The position numbers and the translations under genes were made by a program. Positions 36,014-44,947 of a DNA stretch of 64,000 bases are shown here, one piece after another. This DNA comes from Candidatus Gastranaerophilales bacterium (GTDB taxonomy: Bacteria; Cyanobacteriota; Vampirovibrionia; Gastranaerophilales; Gastranaerophilaceae): contig CALVAR010000001.1 in assembly GCA_944325575.1 (NCBI GenBank), forward strand, positions 222,231-286,230. The letters are read 5' to 3'. The number at the start of each line of letters is the position of its first letter. Position 1 is the stretch's first letter. A model generated the notes under the pieces. That model did not search any database. It was not told the DNA's origin and saw only the letters and a list, made by a program, of their open reading frames with translations.

Positions 36014-37246
36014 GTGATACAGGCACAAAAAGGCACAAAGGATATACTGCCGGCAGAAATCTCCAACTGGCAAAAAATGGAAAAAATAGCAAATGAAGTG
36101 TTTTCCAAAGCAAATTTTCATGAAATTCGTACACCGATTTTTGAAGCAACAGAACTTTTTGCAAGAGGTGTAGGAGATTCTACGGATATCGTAAATAAGG
36201 AAATGTACACTTTTGAAAAAAGCGAACGTTCTCTTACTCTGCGTCCAGAGAATACAGCCGGTGTGGTAAGAGCATATATAGAACACGGTTTTTCAAGACT
36301 TCCACAGCCTGTAAAACTCTGGTACAAAGGACCGATGTTTAGATATGAAAGACCTCAGGCAGGCAGACAAAGACAATTCCATCAGGTAGGTGTTGAGATG
36401 TTCGGCGCAGCTGAACCGTCAGCTGATGCAGAGGTTATTAATCTGGCGGTTAAGTACCTAAATGAACTCGGATTAAACGACCTTGATATTGAAATAAATT
36501 CACTCGGCTGCCCAGAATGCAGAAAAAACTACAGAGAAGCAATAAAAGCAGTTTTAAAGCCATACTTAAGTGAACTTTGCGAAGACTGTAATTTCAGATA
36601 TGAAAAAAATCCGTTGAGGATACTTGACTGTAAGGTAGAATCCTGCAAAAAAATCTTTGAAAAAGAAGAAATACAAAAAGTTATACTTGGTGATTTTATA
36701 TGTCCGGAATGCAAAGAGCACTTTGAAAAAGTAAAAGAATATTTGTCAGCCCTTGGAATTCCATATAAGGAAAACAGACTTCTTGTAAGAGGCTTGGATT
36801 ATTACAACAGAACGGTATTTGAAATTAAATCAAATAACCTAGGCTCACAAAATGCCGTATGCGGAGGCGGAAGATATGACTCTCTTGTAGAAACACTCGG
36901 CGGTCCCAATACTCCTGCCGTAGGCTGGGCAATGGGTATGGAAAGATTAAATTCTTTGATATCAAAGCAGCAGGAACAGCGTCTTGATGTATTTGTAATT
37001 TCAGAAAATATGCCGGAAACTTTTAAAATAATTGAAGAAATTCGACAGGCAGGATTTTCTGCAGAATTTGATTACGCAAACAGAAAGTTTAAAAAACAGC
37101 TGGACAAAGCAGCAAAAACTGCAAAATATGCATTAATTCTAATGGATGATGAAATAAAATCCAACACAGTAACAATCAAAAATCTTGATACATCAGAACA
37201 GGTCAATGTTTCAAGAAATAATTATCTGGATTCAATTAAAATTTAA
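36014..37246 (+). CDS. hisS: Histidyl-tRNA synthetase
   Basis: A 410-residue class II synthetase starting at GTG after GAGAGG. Motif 2-like L-R-P-E-N-T-A-G, H-Q-V-G-V-E, the His-binding L-V-R-G-L-D-Y-Y-N-R-T and G-G-G-R-Y-D are intact. C-terminal anticodon domain from about 325. Its 3' end overlaps the convergent outer-membrane-like gene by 11 bases. Confidence 0.98.
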   Translation: MIQAQKGTKDILPAEISNWQKMEKIANEVFSKANFHEIRTPIFEATELFARGVGDSTDIVNKEMYTFEKSERSLTLRPENTAGVVRAYIEHGFSRLPQPVKLWYKGPMFRYERPQAGRQRQFHQVGVEMFGAAEPSADAEVINLAVKYLNELGLNDLDIEINSLGCPECRKNYREAIKAVLKPYLSELCEDCNFRYEKNPLRILDCKVESCKKIFEKEEIQKVILGDFICPECKEHFEKVKEYLSALGIPYKENRLLVRGLDYYNRTVFEIKSNNLGSQNAVCGGGRYDSLVETLGGPNTPAVGWAMGMERLNSLISKQQEQRLDVFVISENMPETFKIIEEIRQAGFSAEFDYANRKFKKQLDKAAKTAKYALILMDDEIKSNTVTIKNLDTSEQVNVSRNNYLDSIKI

Positions 37247-38231
37247 ATGAAGTAGAAAATTTAAGACGCTGTCTTGTAATTGCGTTTTGTGACTGATAGT
37301 TTGCAGCAGTTACTTCCAGCTCAAGCCTGTCAGTGTCTTTTAACGGATTGAGAACAATCCCTAACTCACCCTGTATTTCATCTACATCAAAATTTTTAAC
37401 TATCTTATTTTTTAAAGATAAATGGTCATTAAGCTTATATTTCGTTAAAAAATGAGCTTTTCTATATCCATCATACCCCGATTTTGTGTATGAAGAATTT
37501 GCAATTTGAGCCCCGAATGACAACCTGTCATTATTGTACTGAGCAAATAAGCCGGCAGTATTAAAATCCACATCATTCATCAATGTAGTAAAAACACCGC
37601 CGCCTACATTAAATTTACCCTTTGAATTTAAAATACTTTTGGGCTTCGTAGACACAATAGCTGCCAGTTCCTGATTTAGAGTATCTGTCTCATTAAATGC
37701 ACCCAAAGAATAATTAAATTTATCGGTATTTCCATCTATTCTTGCACCGCTGCTGTAATAAGAATAGTGTTCATAAGCAAAATTAACCGTATCGCCGTTA
37801 ATTTCAGAAATTCCGTCCTGTCCTATCATTACAGTAGTATTTTCATCAAGCGGTCTTGTAACATAACTGTTTAAAGAGCCGTAACTAGGTAATACTCTCA
37901 GATTCGTTTCATCAGAATAATATGTACGCCTGAAGAGCATATCTTCATCCCAGATCTGACCTGTATTTTGGACATATGCAGGTTTACCTTCTTTTTCAGC
38001 AGAAAGTTCAAATTTTTTATTTTTTTTATTCATTTGAGTATAATCTGTCAAATCCAACTCTATAGGTGCAAACATATCCTCATCCGACGCCTCTGATGAT
38101 ACAGTAATTGCTGTTTTTTGCTGTGATACATCAGATGCCTCAAGATTATCAAGAGCCTGTGCCGGTAAATTTACGATACACCAACAAAAAAACAAAATAG
38201 AAATCGCTGTTGTTTGCGTTATACTTCTCAT
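37236..38231 (-). CDS. Exported beta-barrel-like protein
   Basis: Read from the ATG at 38231 (331 residues), which gives a signal peptide M-R-S-I-T-Q...L-P-A-Q-A; the longer frame breaks it. Residues 30-110 are a polar linker. The rest alternates polar and hydrophobic residues with many Y, N and G, and the last residue is phenylalanine (S-F-K-F), the outer-membrane barrel signature read by BamA. Likely an outer-membrane protein of a diderm cell. No named family recognised. Confidence 0.7.
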   Translation of the reverse strand: MRSITQTTAISILFFCWCIVNLPAQALDNLEASDVSQQKTAITVSSEASDEDMFAPIELDLTDYTQMNKKNKKFELSAEKEGKPAYVQNTGQIWDEDMLFRRTYYSDETNLRVLPSYGSLNSYVTRPLDENTTVMIGQDGISEINGDTVNFAYEHYSYYSSGARIDGNTDKFNYSLGAFNETDTLNQELAAIVSTKPKSILNSKGKFNVGGGVFTTLMNDVDFNTAGLFAQYNNDRLSFGAQIANSSYTKSGYDGYRKAHFLTKYKLNDHLSLKNKIVKNFDVDEIQGELGIVLNPLKDTDRLELEVTAANYQSQNAITRQRLKFSTSFKF

Positions 38232-38379
38232 ATAAACATTCTTATACACAAAAAAATCGTTTTCAAAAATTTGTCTTAACATTTATTAATATTATATCAT
38301 TTTTGTCAATTTCTTTCATAAAAATAACTTTATTAATATAAGGGATATTATATATTATTGGGAAAATTAGGAGAAAAAA

Positions 38380-39201
38380 TTGACATTAGAAAAAGTAAAC
38401 AGCTTTGATTTGTCATATTTGACCAAAAATATACCGTCTGCTTTTACAGAAACCGGCAGCAGTGTTGATATGCCCTTACTTTTTGACAATACATTTAGCA
38501 GCAATCCTTTTAACAGTAATATTGATACATTTGGCAGCAGTGTAGATGCATTTTCCCTGCCTGCATCAGGAATGGATTTTGGAATGAATTTAGGTGTTAT
38601 GCCTCAAAATAATTTCTTCAATTTTACTATGCCAGCCCTGAATATAGATTTTAGCCAGTTCAACATAAATAATATGTACGGAAACAATTCGAATCTGTCA
38701 GCGGGAATAGATAAAATGTACAGCAGTTTTACGGATTCGCTTGATGAAATGTACAAAAAACAGCTGGCACAATTCAGCAGCATGTTTTCAATGTTTGGTC
38801 CTAAAGCATCAAATTTAAATGATATCACATATAATCAACAAAAAGCACAGCAAATAGCGCAAAATGTACTGGCGAATGCAGGAAGCCGGTCACAGAGCAG
38901 ATGTGCCGAATACGTAAGCAATGCATTGGAAAATGCGGGCCTGCACTTCTCAAGAGGACACGCATATCAAATGGAAAATAATTTGAGAAACAGCAAAGAC
39001 TTTAAAGAAGTAAGCATAACAAAAGATCAGCTGGCAAGTTTACCTGCGGGATGTATCCTTGTTTATCCGCAGGGTGCAGCAGGCTACAGCAGCGAATACG
39101 GACATATCGAAATTACACTCGGTGACGGAAGGACAGCCAGTGACTTTGTTAACAGCAGTCCAAAATATTCCGATCAAATGAAGGTATTTGTACCGGTATA
39201 G
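38380..39201 (+). CDS. CHAP/NlpC-like amidase domain protein
   Basis: A 273-residue protein starting at TTG after AGGAG. Residues 1-140 are S/N/F/M-rich low-complexity sequence without a signal peptide. The C-terminal 110 residues look like a papain-fold amidase: C175 in S-R-C-A-E-Y-V-S-N-A-L, H242 in Y-G-H-I-E-I-T-L-G-D-G-R, then A-S-D-F. NlpC/P60 and CHAP domains cut peptidoglycan peptides or amides. Absence of a signal peptide means it would need another export route or act inside the cell. Confidence 0.65.
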   Translation: MTLEKVNSFDLSYLTKNIPSAFTETGSSVDMPLLFDNTFSSNPFNSNIDTFGSSVDAFSLPASGMDFGMNLGVMPQNNFFNFTMPALNIDFSQFNINNMYGNNSNLSAGIDKMYSSFTDSLDEMYKKQLAQFSSMFSMFGPKASNLNDITYNQQKAQQIAQNVLANAGSRSQSRCAEYVSNALENAGLHFSRGHAYQMENNLRNSKDFKEVSITKDQLASLPAGCILVYPQGAAGYSSEYGHIEITLGDGRTASDFVNSSPKYSDQMKVFVPV

Positions 39202-39250
39202 AAATATATGGTCTTAAACTTCTACATTTAATCGTCTAAAATATAAAGGC

Positions 39251-39366
39251 AAAAAAAAGAGGCTTTTTCAATAGCCCCGTGTAAATACCTATTCCCGTTC
39301 CTTTATGTTTTAAGTTTATTAAAATCTATTAGTCTAGTTTGTTTTTCGTTTTATTTTATTTATCTC
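39251..39366 (-). ncRNA. Candidate small RNA, about 115 nt
   Basis: On the minus strand a TATATA -10-like box (within 39372-39380) is followed by an A-rich, non-coding leader and ends at GGGGCT...AGCCTC followed by T8 (39278-39251). The upstream minus-strand gene rpsG already has a terminator near 40144, so this terminator implies a separate transcript. Shares TATATACTTTATATA with the candidate at 49831-49984. Confidence 0.5.
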
Positions 39367-39380
39367 TTATGTTTATATAA

Positions 39381-39513
39381 AGTATATAAAAAAGAAATAA
39401 TTGCCTCTAAAGAGCCATAGAAAAATTTTAAAAGTTAAGAAATATTACCAAAAAGCTAAAAGAGTATATACTTTTTTGCGTTTTGGGGATAAAAAAGTCA
39501 AAATCGTATATAC
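39381..39513. promoter_or_regulatory. Cluster of GTATATAC boxes
   Basis: AGTATATA (39381-39388), AGTATATACT (39463-39472) and GTATATAC (39506-39513) lie upstream of the candidate small RNA at 39251-39366. The same palindrome recurs at 49999-50040 and 51748-51836. Confidence 0.5.
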
Positions 39514-39706
39514 TTTATGCATAAAAAATTAATTGTAACAAAATATTAACAATTTAAAATTTATTTAATAAATAGGCTTATACATCGCAGCCAAACCAAT
39601 CTTTATCCTTTTCATTACCGGTATCTTTGGTTTTACTGTATTTGTTATTGATGGAACTTTCATATTATCCCTGCATTTTTATCATTTTACATAGTGTTTT
39701 CAATCC

Positions 39707-39805
39707 TTATTGCAGTACCGTTGCCCACAGCTCCCAGATGTGTTTGTCTTTGTTGTATCGGGCATCATCAATTCTTAGATTAGAACCTCTTTGCAGTAAT
39801 TCTTA
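39707..39805 (-). pseudogene. Possible gene remnant, 31 codons
   Basis: A minus-strand frame between two stops reads E-L-L-Q-R-G-S-N-L-R-I-D-D-A-R-Y-N and ends W-E-L-W-A-T-V-L-Q. The composition looks protein-like, but there is no start codon and nothing in frame on either side. It may be the end of a decayed gene. Chance is the main alternative. Confidence 0.25.
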
Positions 39806-39816
39806 CCGGCTTTGGA

Positions 39817-40118
39817 TTTTTATATCAGGTTTGTAAGATTCTGAACACAGCAATATCATCACATACAGGTTTGCCTTACACTTCAGAATGACATTTTTGA
39901 CGTTGGGCAGGTATGCCCAACCGACAGACTAAAGCCCTTAGAATGACGATTATTTGTCATCCTGAGGAGCGAAGCGAGCTCAGGATCTTACCGACTTTGT
40001 TATTTTATATCAGGTTTGTAAGATTCTGAACACAGCAATATTTTTGCAGCAAAGTACATCTAATGCTTCAGAATGACATTTATTGCGTTGGGCAGGTATG
40101 CCCAACCGACAGACTAAA
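39817..40118. repeat. Two-unit direct repeat with hairpins
   Basis: Unit 1 spans about 39817-39933 and unit 2 about 40003-40118. Both begin with 39 nearly identical bases (TTTATATCAGGTTTG...) and end with GTTGGGCA-GGTA-TGCCCAAC, an 8-bp perfect hairpin. Between them is CCTGAG-GAGCGAAGCGAG-CTCAGG (39961-39984), a common dispersed palindrome type. They lie between convergent genes. The rest of 39202-40196 is T-rich sequence with no gene. Confidence 0.75.
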
Positions 40119-40143
40119 AATATACATAAAGTCTGTAAAACAA

Positions 40144-40172
40144 AAAGAGCCCTGAAATTCAGGACTCTTTTT
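40144..40172 (-). terminator. Terminator after rpsL-rpsG
   Basis: AAAGAG...CCTGAA-type hairpin with T-rich tails on both strands, 25 bases past the rpsG stop. It means fusA and tufA do not follow in this operon. Confidence 0.8.
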
Positions 40173-40196
40173 ATTAAAAATTTACAGAAAAACAGA

Positions 40197-40667
40197 TTAA
40201 TATCTGTAATGTGCAAATGCTTTGTTGGCTTCTGCCATTTTGTGAGTATCTTCACGTTTTTTGCAAGCTGCACCCTGTCCGTTTGAAGCATCTAACAACT
40301 CTGCAGTCAATTTTTCAATCATTGATTTGCCGTGTCTTTTCTTTGCAGCTTCAATCATCCATGTGGAAGCAACACCCATACCTCTGTCAGGTTTAACTTC
40401 TACAGGAACCTGATAAGTAGATCCGCCAATTCTTCTTGCTTTAACTTCCAATAAAGGAGTTGTATTAGTCAAAGCTTTGTTAAAAATTTCAATAGGATCT
40501 TCTTTTGTTTTTTCTTTAATATTTTCCATTGTTGCGTAGAAAATCTTTTCTGCAATAGATTTTTTACCGCGTCTCATAAGTCTGTTGATAAATTTTGCAA
40601 TATCAACACTGTTGTAGATTGCATCCGGTGCCGGTATTCTTTTCGGCGGTTTATTTCTTCTTGACAT
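40197..40667 (-). CDS. rpsG: 30S ribosomal protein S7
   Basis: A 156-residue protein starting M-S-R-R-N-K-P-P-K-R, with the conserved M-R-R-G-K-K-S-I and S-T-W-M-I-E-A-A-K-K-R stretches. It nucleates the 30S head. AAAGGA lies upstream. Second gene of an rpsL-rpsG unit that ends here without fusA. Confidence 0.98.
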   Translation of the reverse strand: MSRRNKPPKRIPAPDAIYNSVDIAKFINRLMRRGKKSIAEKIFYATMENIKEKTKEDPIEIFNKALTNTTPLLEVKARRIGGSTYQVPVEVKPDRGMGVASTWMIEAAKKRHGKSMIEKLTAELLDASNGQGAACKKREDTHKMAEANKAFAHYRY

Positions 40668-40686
40668 CTTAGTATTCCTTTCTCAA

Positions 40687-41067
40687 TTATTTGCCTTGTT
40701 TAGCTCTTTTAGCACCGTATTTAGATCTGCTTTGTGCTCTGTTAGCAACACCTGCAGTATCCAGAGTGCCTCTTACAATGTGATATCTAACACCCGGAAG
40801 GTCTTTTACCCTGCCGCCTCTGATAAGAACAACACTGTGTTCCTGCAGATTGTGTCCGATACCCGGAATATAAGATGTAACTTCAAAACCGTTAGTCAAT
40901 CTAACCCTTGCTACCTTTCTCAAAGCTGAGTTAGGTTTTTTAGGTGTAGTTGTATATACTCTTGTGCAAACGCCGCGTCTTTGAGGGCAGTTTGTAAGAG
41001 CCGGTGATTTAGTTTTATCAACTGAACTTTTACGTTCTTTTCTTACCAATTGTGCAATTGTTGGCAT
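40687..41067 (-). CDS. rpsL: 30S ribosomal protein S12
   Basis: A 126-residue protein with [12 protein letters not shown] and the decoding-site loops (K43- and K88-equivalents in P-K-K-P-N-S and [10 protein letters not shown]). Lysine at the first site is the wild-type, streptomycin-sensitive form. AGGAG lies upstream of the ATG. Transcribed with rpsG. Confidence 0.98.
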   Translation of the reverse strand: MPTIAQLVRKERKSSVDKTKSPALTNCPQRRGVCTRVYTTTPKKPNSALRKVARVRLTNGFEVTSYIPGIGHNLQEHSVVLIRGGRVKDLPGVRYHIVRGTLDTAGVANRAQSRSKYGAKRAKQGK

Positions 41068-41240
41068 ATTTTCTCCTTGTATAAAATTTAATGATTGTTA
41101 TTTCAGCCTTGGCATACACACCTAAGCCATTGGGTTTGCGGGATTTGCAACGGCGTCTCGCGCGCCATATCTTTACCGAAAATCAGCGTTCAGCACAAAC
41201 CTGGTACTCCCGATAGAGATACAAATATATCAAAACGCAA
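41068..41240 (-). promoter_or_regulatory. rpsL leader region
   Basis: A stretch richer in GC than the rest of the intergenic sequence, with possible stems such as GGGTTTGC...GCAAACCC-like pairings on the minus strand. Position directly before rpsL suggests an autoregulatory leader. No clear -35/-10 pair was found. Confidence 0.4.
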
Positions 41241-41243
41241 ACA

Positions 41244-41273
41244 AAACCCGATGTCAACTTAAACATCGGGTTT
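41244..41273 (-). terminator. Terminator after the SPOR gene
   Basis: Hairpin AAACCCGATGT...ACATCGGGTTT, T-rich on both sides. Closes the HEAT-queC-DUF366-SPOR operon and insulates rpsL. Confidence 0.85.
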
Positions 41274-41304
41274 TTATTAAGTTATAATAACGTTTTTCAC
41301 TGTG

Positions 41305-41964
41305 TTATTCTTTTACAACTCTTGCATGGAAGCCGAGTGAATTAATTTCTCTTGCCACAGCCTCTGCCTTGCCTGCATCAGCATATGAACCGGCCTGCAG
41401 AACATAGACTCCGTTTACTTCCTTAACAAACGGGCTGACTGAAACAGTTGTGCTCATAAGCTGGTTCTGAGCCTGTATTGCCTGCTCAATTGTAGGATAA
41501 GAACCAACAAACACTTTTGACATTTTAAACTGTTCTACAGCCGGCTTAGGTGCTGCAGGAACAGGAGGATTGAACTCTTGTTGTTGATGTTCTGGTTCAT
41601 TTACATATTCTATCGGAGCAAGCTCATTACCGTTTGTCGCCTCAGTCTTCTTTTTATCATGACTTTCTGTTTTGCTGTCTTTTGCAGAATGTTCATAATC
41701 AATTTCTTCTGATGTGCCGTCTTCTCTTTTTGAAACGCCGGGCATATTATCCTCCATCTGTATCCAGCGCAAACGGTCATCAATTGCTTTTTTTACATCA
41801 CTTTCAGAAGATTGTTCTTCTACGTTTTGTATATCTTCTCCGCCTATTTCCACATCTACGTCAGGAGACATGCTTTTTATAAAATAAGTAATAACAATTA
41901 AAGAAACAAGGAATGTTACGATAAAAAGCACCCATGTTTGTTTAACTTTTTTTGATTGAGCCAT
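41305..41964 (-). CDS. SPOR-domain membrane protein
   Basis: A 219-residue protein with one membrane segment (about residues 10-28), a long acidic, P/E/Q-rich linker and a C-terminal SPOR domain from about 145 (K-V-F-V-G-S-Y-P-T...Y-V-L-Q-A-G-S-Y-A...A-V-A-R-E-I). SPOR domains bind denuded glycan strands at division sites. Topology fits a bitopic inner-membrane protein. AGGGGAG precedes the ATG, three bases after the DUF366 gene. Confidence 0.88.
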   Translation of the reverse strand: MAQSKKVKQTWVLFIVTFLVSLIVITYFIKSMSPDVDVEIGGEDIQNVEEQSSESDVKKAIDDRLRWIQMEDNMPGVSKREDGTSEEIDYEHSAKDSKTESHDKKKTEATNGNELAPIEYVNEPEHQQQEFNPPVPAAPKPAVEQFKMSKVFVGSYPTIEQAIQAQNQLMSTTVSVSPFVKEVNGVYVLQAGSYADAGKAEAVAREINSLGFHARVVKE

Positions 41965-41966
41965 AT

Positions 41967-42542
41967 TTATACTCCCCTGACCTTACAAGTAGCTTCTAAA
42001 ATTTCGGTATCTTCTTCAATATACCGTCTCATTACATTTTTGGCAAATTCTTCAACATTAGTTATACCCAAATCCGTAGAAAGACCGCACGCATCTATAG
42101 GCGCACCTTCTGGATCTATATTCAATCCCGTATGTATAAGCGCAGATGTAGTTGATTTAGTTGCAATTGAAACAGACAGTTTTTTATCTTTTCCGTCTAT
42201 GTTTACAAATATATCATCACCGCTGCGTCTTATTTTATATCTGTCTCCTAGAATTTTTCTGAGCTCTTCTATGATTATACAAATTAAAAAACGCTGCCTG
42301 ACTACACACTCAGAAAGGCTCATACCGAATTGTTCAATAATAAAACTAACCATTTTTTTACTGTATATAGGAGAGTCCGTAATTACATCCTCAATGTCAA
42401 CCATTTCAGTAATTTTTACATCCATCTCACCTATAAAGGAAACTATTGCATCCCCGAGAATATGAAAATTTTTATATATCCAGTGAGGAGAAAGCTGACT
42501 TCCTATATATTTGATTTCTTTTTCTATAAATAAAGATTGCAT
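41967..42542 (-). CDS. DUF366 family protein
   Basis: A 191-residue protein read from the ATG at 42542 (AGGAGAGG upstream). The pattern (I-K-Y-I-G-S-Q-L-S-P-H-W-I, I-V-S-F-I-G-E-M-D-V, S-V-S-I-A-T) fits DUF366, a small family found in archaea and bacteria with no fixed function. It overlaps the end of queC by no bases but lies in the same operon, which could link it to deazapurine or nucleotide metabolism. That link is inference. Confidence 0.7.
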   Translation of the reverse strand: MQSLFIEKEIKYIGSQLSPHWIYKNFHILGDAIVSFIGEMDVKITEMVDIEDVITDSPIYSKKMVSFIIEQFGMSLSECVVRQRFLICIIIEELRKILGDRYKIRRSGDDIFVNIDGKDKKLSVSIATKSTTSALIHTGLNIDPEGAPIDACGLSTDLGITNVEEFAKNVMRRYIEEDTEILEATCKVRGV

Positions 42543-42555
42543 AATAAATCCTCTC

Positions 42556-43257
42556 CTAATCTTCAAATAGCTCGTGCACCAAATCTTCCGCCCCTGCATT
42601 ATTCAATGCTCTTTTCAGTCTGCTGCAAGACTCACATCTGCCGCAATGCTTTTGAGTAGCGTTATAGCAGCTGTTTATATATTGCAAAGGCACACCAAGC
42701 TCTATTGCTTTTTTTACAATTTCATTTTTATCCATATTAATTAATGGAGCAAGAACCTTAACATCATAGTTTACAGATGATTCAAGAGCTTCATTTGTGT
42801 CAATAATAAACTGTTCCGAGTTATCTGAAAAAGTAGCAGCTTCTTCTTTATTTGCGCCAATTACAATATAATCAATCTTAAAAGAATCTGCATAAGCAGC
42901 TGCAATGTTTATAAACACACCGTTTCTGTTTGGCACCCATACATTTTTCATACTTTCTTTTGTAAGAGAAAGGTTGTCCAGATTTTTTTGTTCAATATCC
43001 GGCACTTTTTGCTCTGAAACAAGAGATGTATTTGTTATATTTTTGAGCCAATCAAGTTTTATAAATTCATGCCTTGGAATATTATAATACTTTGCAATTT
43101 TTTCAGCCGCATCTTTTTCTTTTTTAAACGATTTTTGACCGTAATCAAAAGTCAATGCATAGCAAAAATCAAATTTATCACACGACAAAGCAAGCGAAAC
43201 AACAGAATCTAATCCGCCGGAGAGTAATATTATTGCTTTGGGGTTTTTGTTAATCAT
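42556..43257 (-). CDS. queC: 7-cyano-7-deazaguanine synthase
   Basis: Makes preQ0 from 7-carboxy-7-deazaguanine, ATP and ammonia. The ATP motif L-L-S-G-G-L-D-S-V-V is near the start and zinc ligands C-x8-C-x2-C-x2-C are in C-Y-N-A-T-Q-K-H-C-G-R-C-E-S-C. I choose the ATG at 43257 because AAGGTG lies six bases before it; frames from 43260 or 43272 are possible. Its start overlaps the HEAT-repeat gene. queA is at 62586. Confidence 0.95.
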   Translation of the reverse strand: MINKNPKAIILLSGGLDSVVSLALSCDKFDFCYALTFDYGQKSFKKEKDAAEKIAKYYNIPRHEFIKLDWLKNITNTSLVSEQKVPDIEQKNLDNLSLTKESMKNVWVPNRNGVFINIAAAYADSFKIDYIVIGANKEEAATFSDNSEQFIIDTNEALESSVNYDVKVLAPLINMDKNEIVKKAIELGVPLQYINSCYNATQKHCGRCESCSRLKRALNNAGAEDLVHELFED

Positions 43258-44206
43258 CATCTTCACCTTCATTTAACAAAATATCCTGAGCTTCTTCTTT
43301 ACAAATTTGAGAATATTTTTCCGAATTGATAATTTCTTTTAAAACATCATCTCCTGATAAATTATACAAAGCAATTACAGCATTTTTCTGAACTTCCTCA
43401 TCCTCATCAAGCAGCATGTTTTTTATCAAATTAAATGCTTCATCATTTTCATATTCCATTAATGCTTCTATAGAGTTTATCCTTACCTGAGGATTTTCAT
43501 CACTCAAGGAGTTTTTTAAAGCATTAAATGCTCTGTCGTTGTTAGGACTAAGCCTGCACAGTGCTTCTATGGCTTTTTCTTTCAGATAGGTAAATTTGTC
43601 CATGATGCCATTTTGATTTTCCAAAACTCTGACAAGAGAGTCTACAGCTCTCATGTCCCCGATAAGCCCGAGAGCCACAGCAGCAGACTCTCTTATGTAA
43701 ACGGATTTTTCTTCTTCATCATCAACAACATCAATCAAAGAAGCTACCGCATATTTATCCCCGAGTTTTCCTAGTGCGTCAGCACAGCTCAGTCTGATTT
43801 TGTAATTCTCATTTTTATTATTTAAACAATAAAGAAGTGAATGTACCGACTCATGGTTCTTAAGGTTTGATATAGCTCTTGCGCATAGAACTCTGACATT
43901 TGTGTAATATTCTCTGTCATAATTTGCGTTTGGAGTATGGTCCTTCATAAGCAATAGTTCAGTCAGAGGTGCAAGAGAAGACGAATCTCTGAATTTATCA
44001 AGTTCTTTAATTATCCAGCACAAAACCTCAGAGCGATATTCAATTTTTAAAAAATAATTAAATATGGCAATAAGCTGCACCTCGGAATATTGCAGCAACA
44101 AAGCTTTTAAAAGGTCAATAACCTTTTCACTGTCAACATCTGTGGCAATAAGACAGTTTGATGCGATAATATTAAAATCCAAACTTTTATTATCAGCCAT
44201 GACCAT
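43250..44206 (-). CDS. HEAT-repeat protein
   Basis: A 318-residue all-helical protein with five or more HEAT/PBS-lyase-type repeats, for example A-S-L-I-D-V-V-D-D-E, V-R-I-N-S-I-E-A-L and V-Q-K-N-A-V-I-A-L-Y-N-L. Start chosen at the ATG preceded by GAGAG. HEAT proteins of this type are common in cyanobacteria (phycobilin lyases, scaffold proteins), but there are no phycobiliproteins here. The acidic tail ends G-E-D-D-D. First gene of the queC operon. Confidence 0.85.
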   Translation of the reverse strand: MVMADNKSLDFNIIASNCLIATDVDSEKVIDLLKALLLQYSEVQLIAIFNYFLKIEYRSEVLCWIIKELDKFRDSSSLAPLTELLLMKDHTPNANYDREYYTNVRVLCARAISNLKNHESVHSLLYCLNNKNENYKIRLSCADALGKLGDKYAVASLIDVVDDEEEKSVYIRESAAVALGLIGDMRAVDSLVRVLENQNGIMDKFTYLKEKAIEALCRLSPNNDRAFNALKNSLSDENPQVRINSIEALMEYENDEAFNLIKNMLLDEDEEVQKNAVIALYNLSGDDVLKEIINSEKYSQICKEEAQDILLNEGEDDD

Positions 44207-44280
44207 TAATATATCTCTCAATATTGATATTTAAAATAAAAAACAAAAAGATATCAACATATTTAGGCCTGATGTTAACC

Positions 44281-44859
44281 TTAATTAAGCGGCTTGTATA
44301 AACTTAAGTCGTTATTAATAATAAAAGTTACCTCATCACCGGCTCTTATGACTGTAGGGTGTCCCATTTCTCTTATTGATGTGGGAACATACTGCAAGGC
44401 TCCTCTTTTCCAAACTCCCGGATAATGAGGCATTCTTGTATAATAAGAGACTTCAGCCAAATCTCCGCCGACTGTGGTTGAGCCTTTCCAGTATACATTT
44501 GCATCAAGAGCATATTCTCTTCTGTCAGGCGTTATAACTTTATAAATTTTTATTTTCATTGCTGCATTTATTCCTTCAACCGCTTCCAGTACTTCCTGGA
44601 CTTCTCCGAGATATACGGAATTTTTAGGAATAATATTTGATGTGCCGACAAATACATCTTCAGGGTTAATAAAATATTCTATATCACCGACTTTAACGGT
44701 CGAAGTTGATATAGTTCTCTGACTTATCGCTTTTAAGAATGATCCCTTTGCAATACTGATAGACTTATAATTACGGAGATTGTTATCCGCCTTAGCAACA
44801 GGATTTATGCAAAATACGGTTAAAAAAAATAAAAATATATACGGAAAAAATCTTTTCAT
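44281..44859 (-). CDS. Exported protein of unknown function
   Basis: A 192-residue protein with a signal peptide (residues 1-24, ending V-A-K-A-D). The mature part is beta-rich; I-I-P-K-N-S-V-Y-L-G-E-V and the late G-D-E-V-T-F-I-I resemble small beta-barrel domains such as those in VirB10/TrbI-type proteins, without enough similarity to name it. It stands between the HEAT operon and divergent serS. Confidence 0.7.
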   Translation of the reverse strand: MKRFFPYIFLFFLTVFCINPVAKADNNLRNYKSISIAKGSFLKAISQRTISTSTVKVGDIEYFINPEDVFVGTSNIIPKNSVYLGEVQEVLEAVEGINAAMKIKIYKVITPDRREYALDANVYWKGSTTVGGDLAEVSYYTRMPHYPGVWKRGALQYVPTSIREMGHPTVIRAGDEVTFIINNDLSLYKPLN

Positions 44860-44947
44860 ATTTTTATTTTAATTAATATTCTGGATTTTTCAACGCGTTT
44901 TTTATAAAATTAAGGCATACGGACTAGTATTAGGAAAGAGTTAAAGT

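Noticed and set aside
39627..39836. 69-codon plus-strand ORF
   Set aside because: Overlaps dispersed repeats, no ribosome site, and hydrophobic low-complexity composition typical of chance frames.
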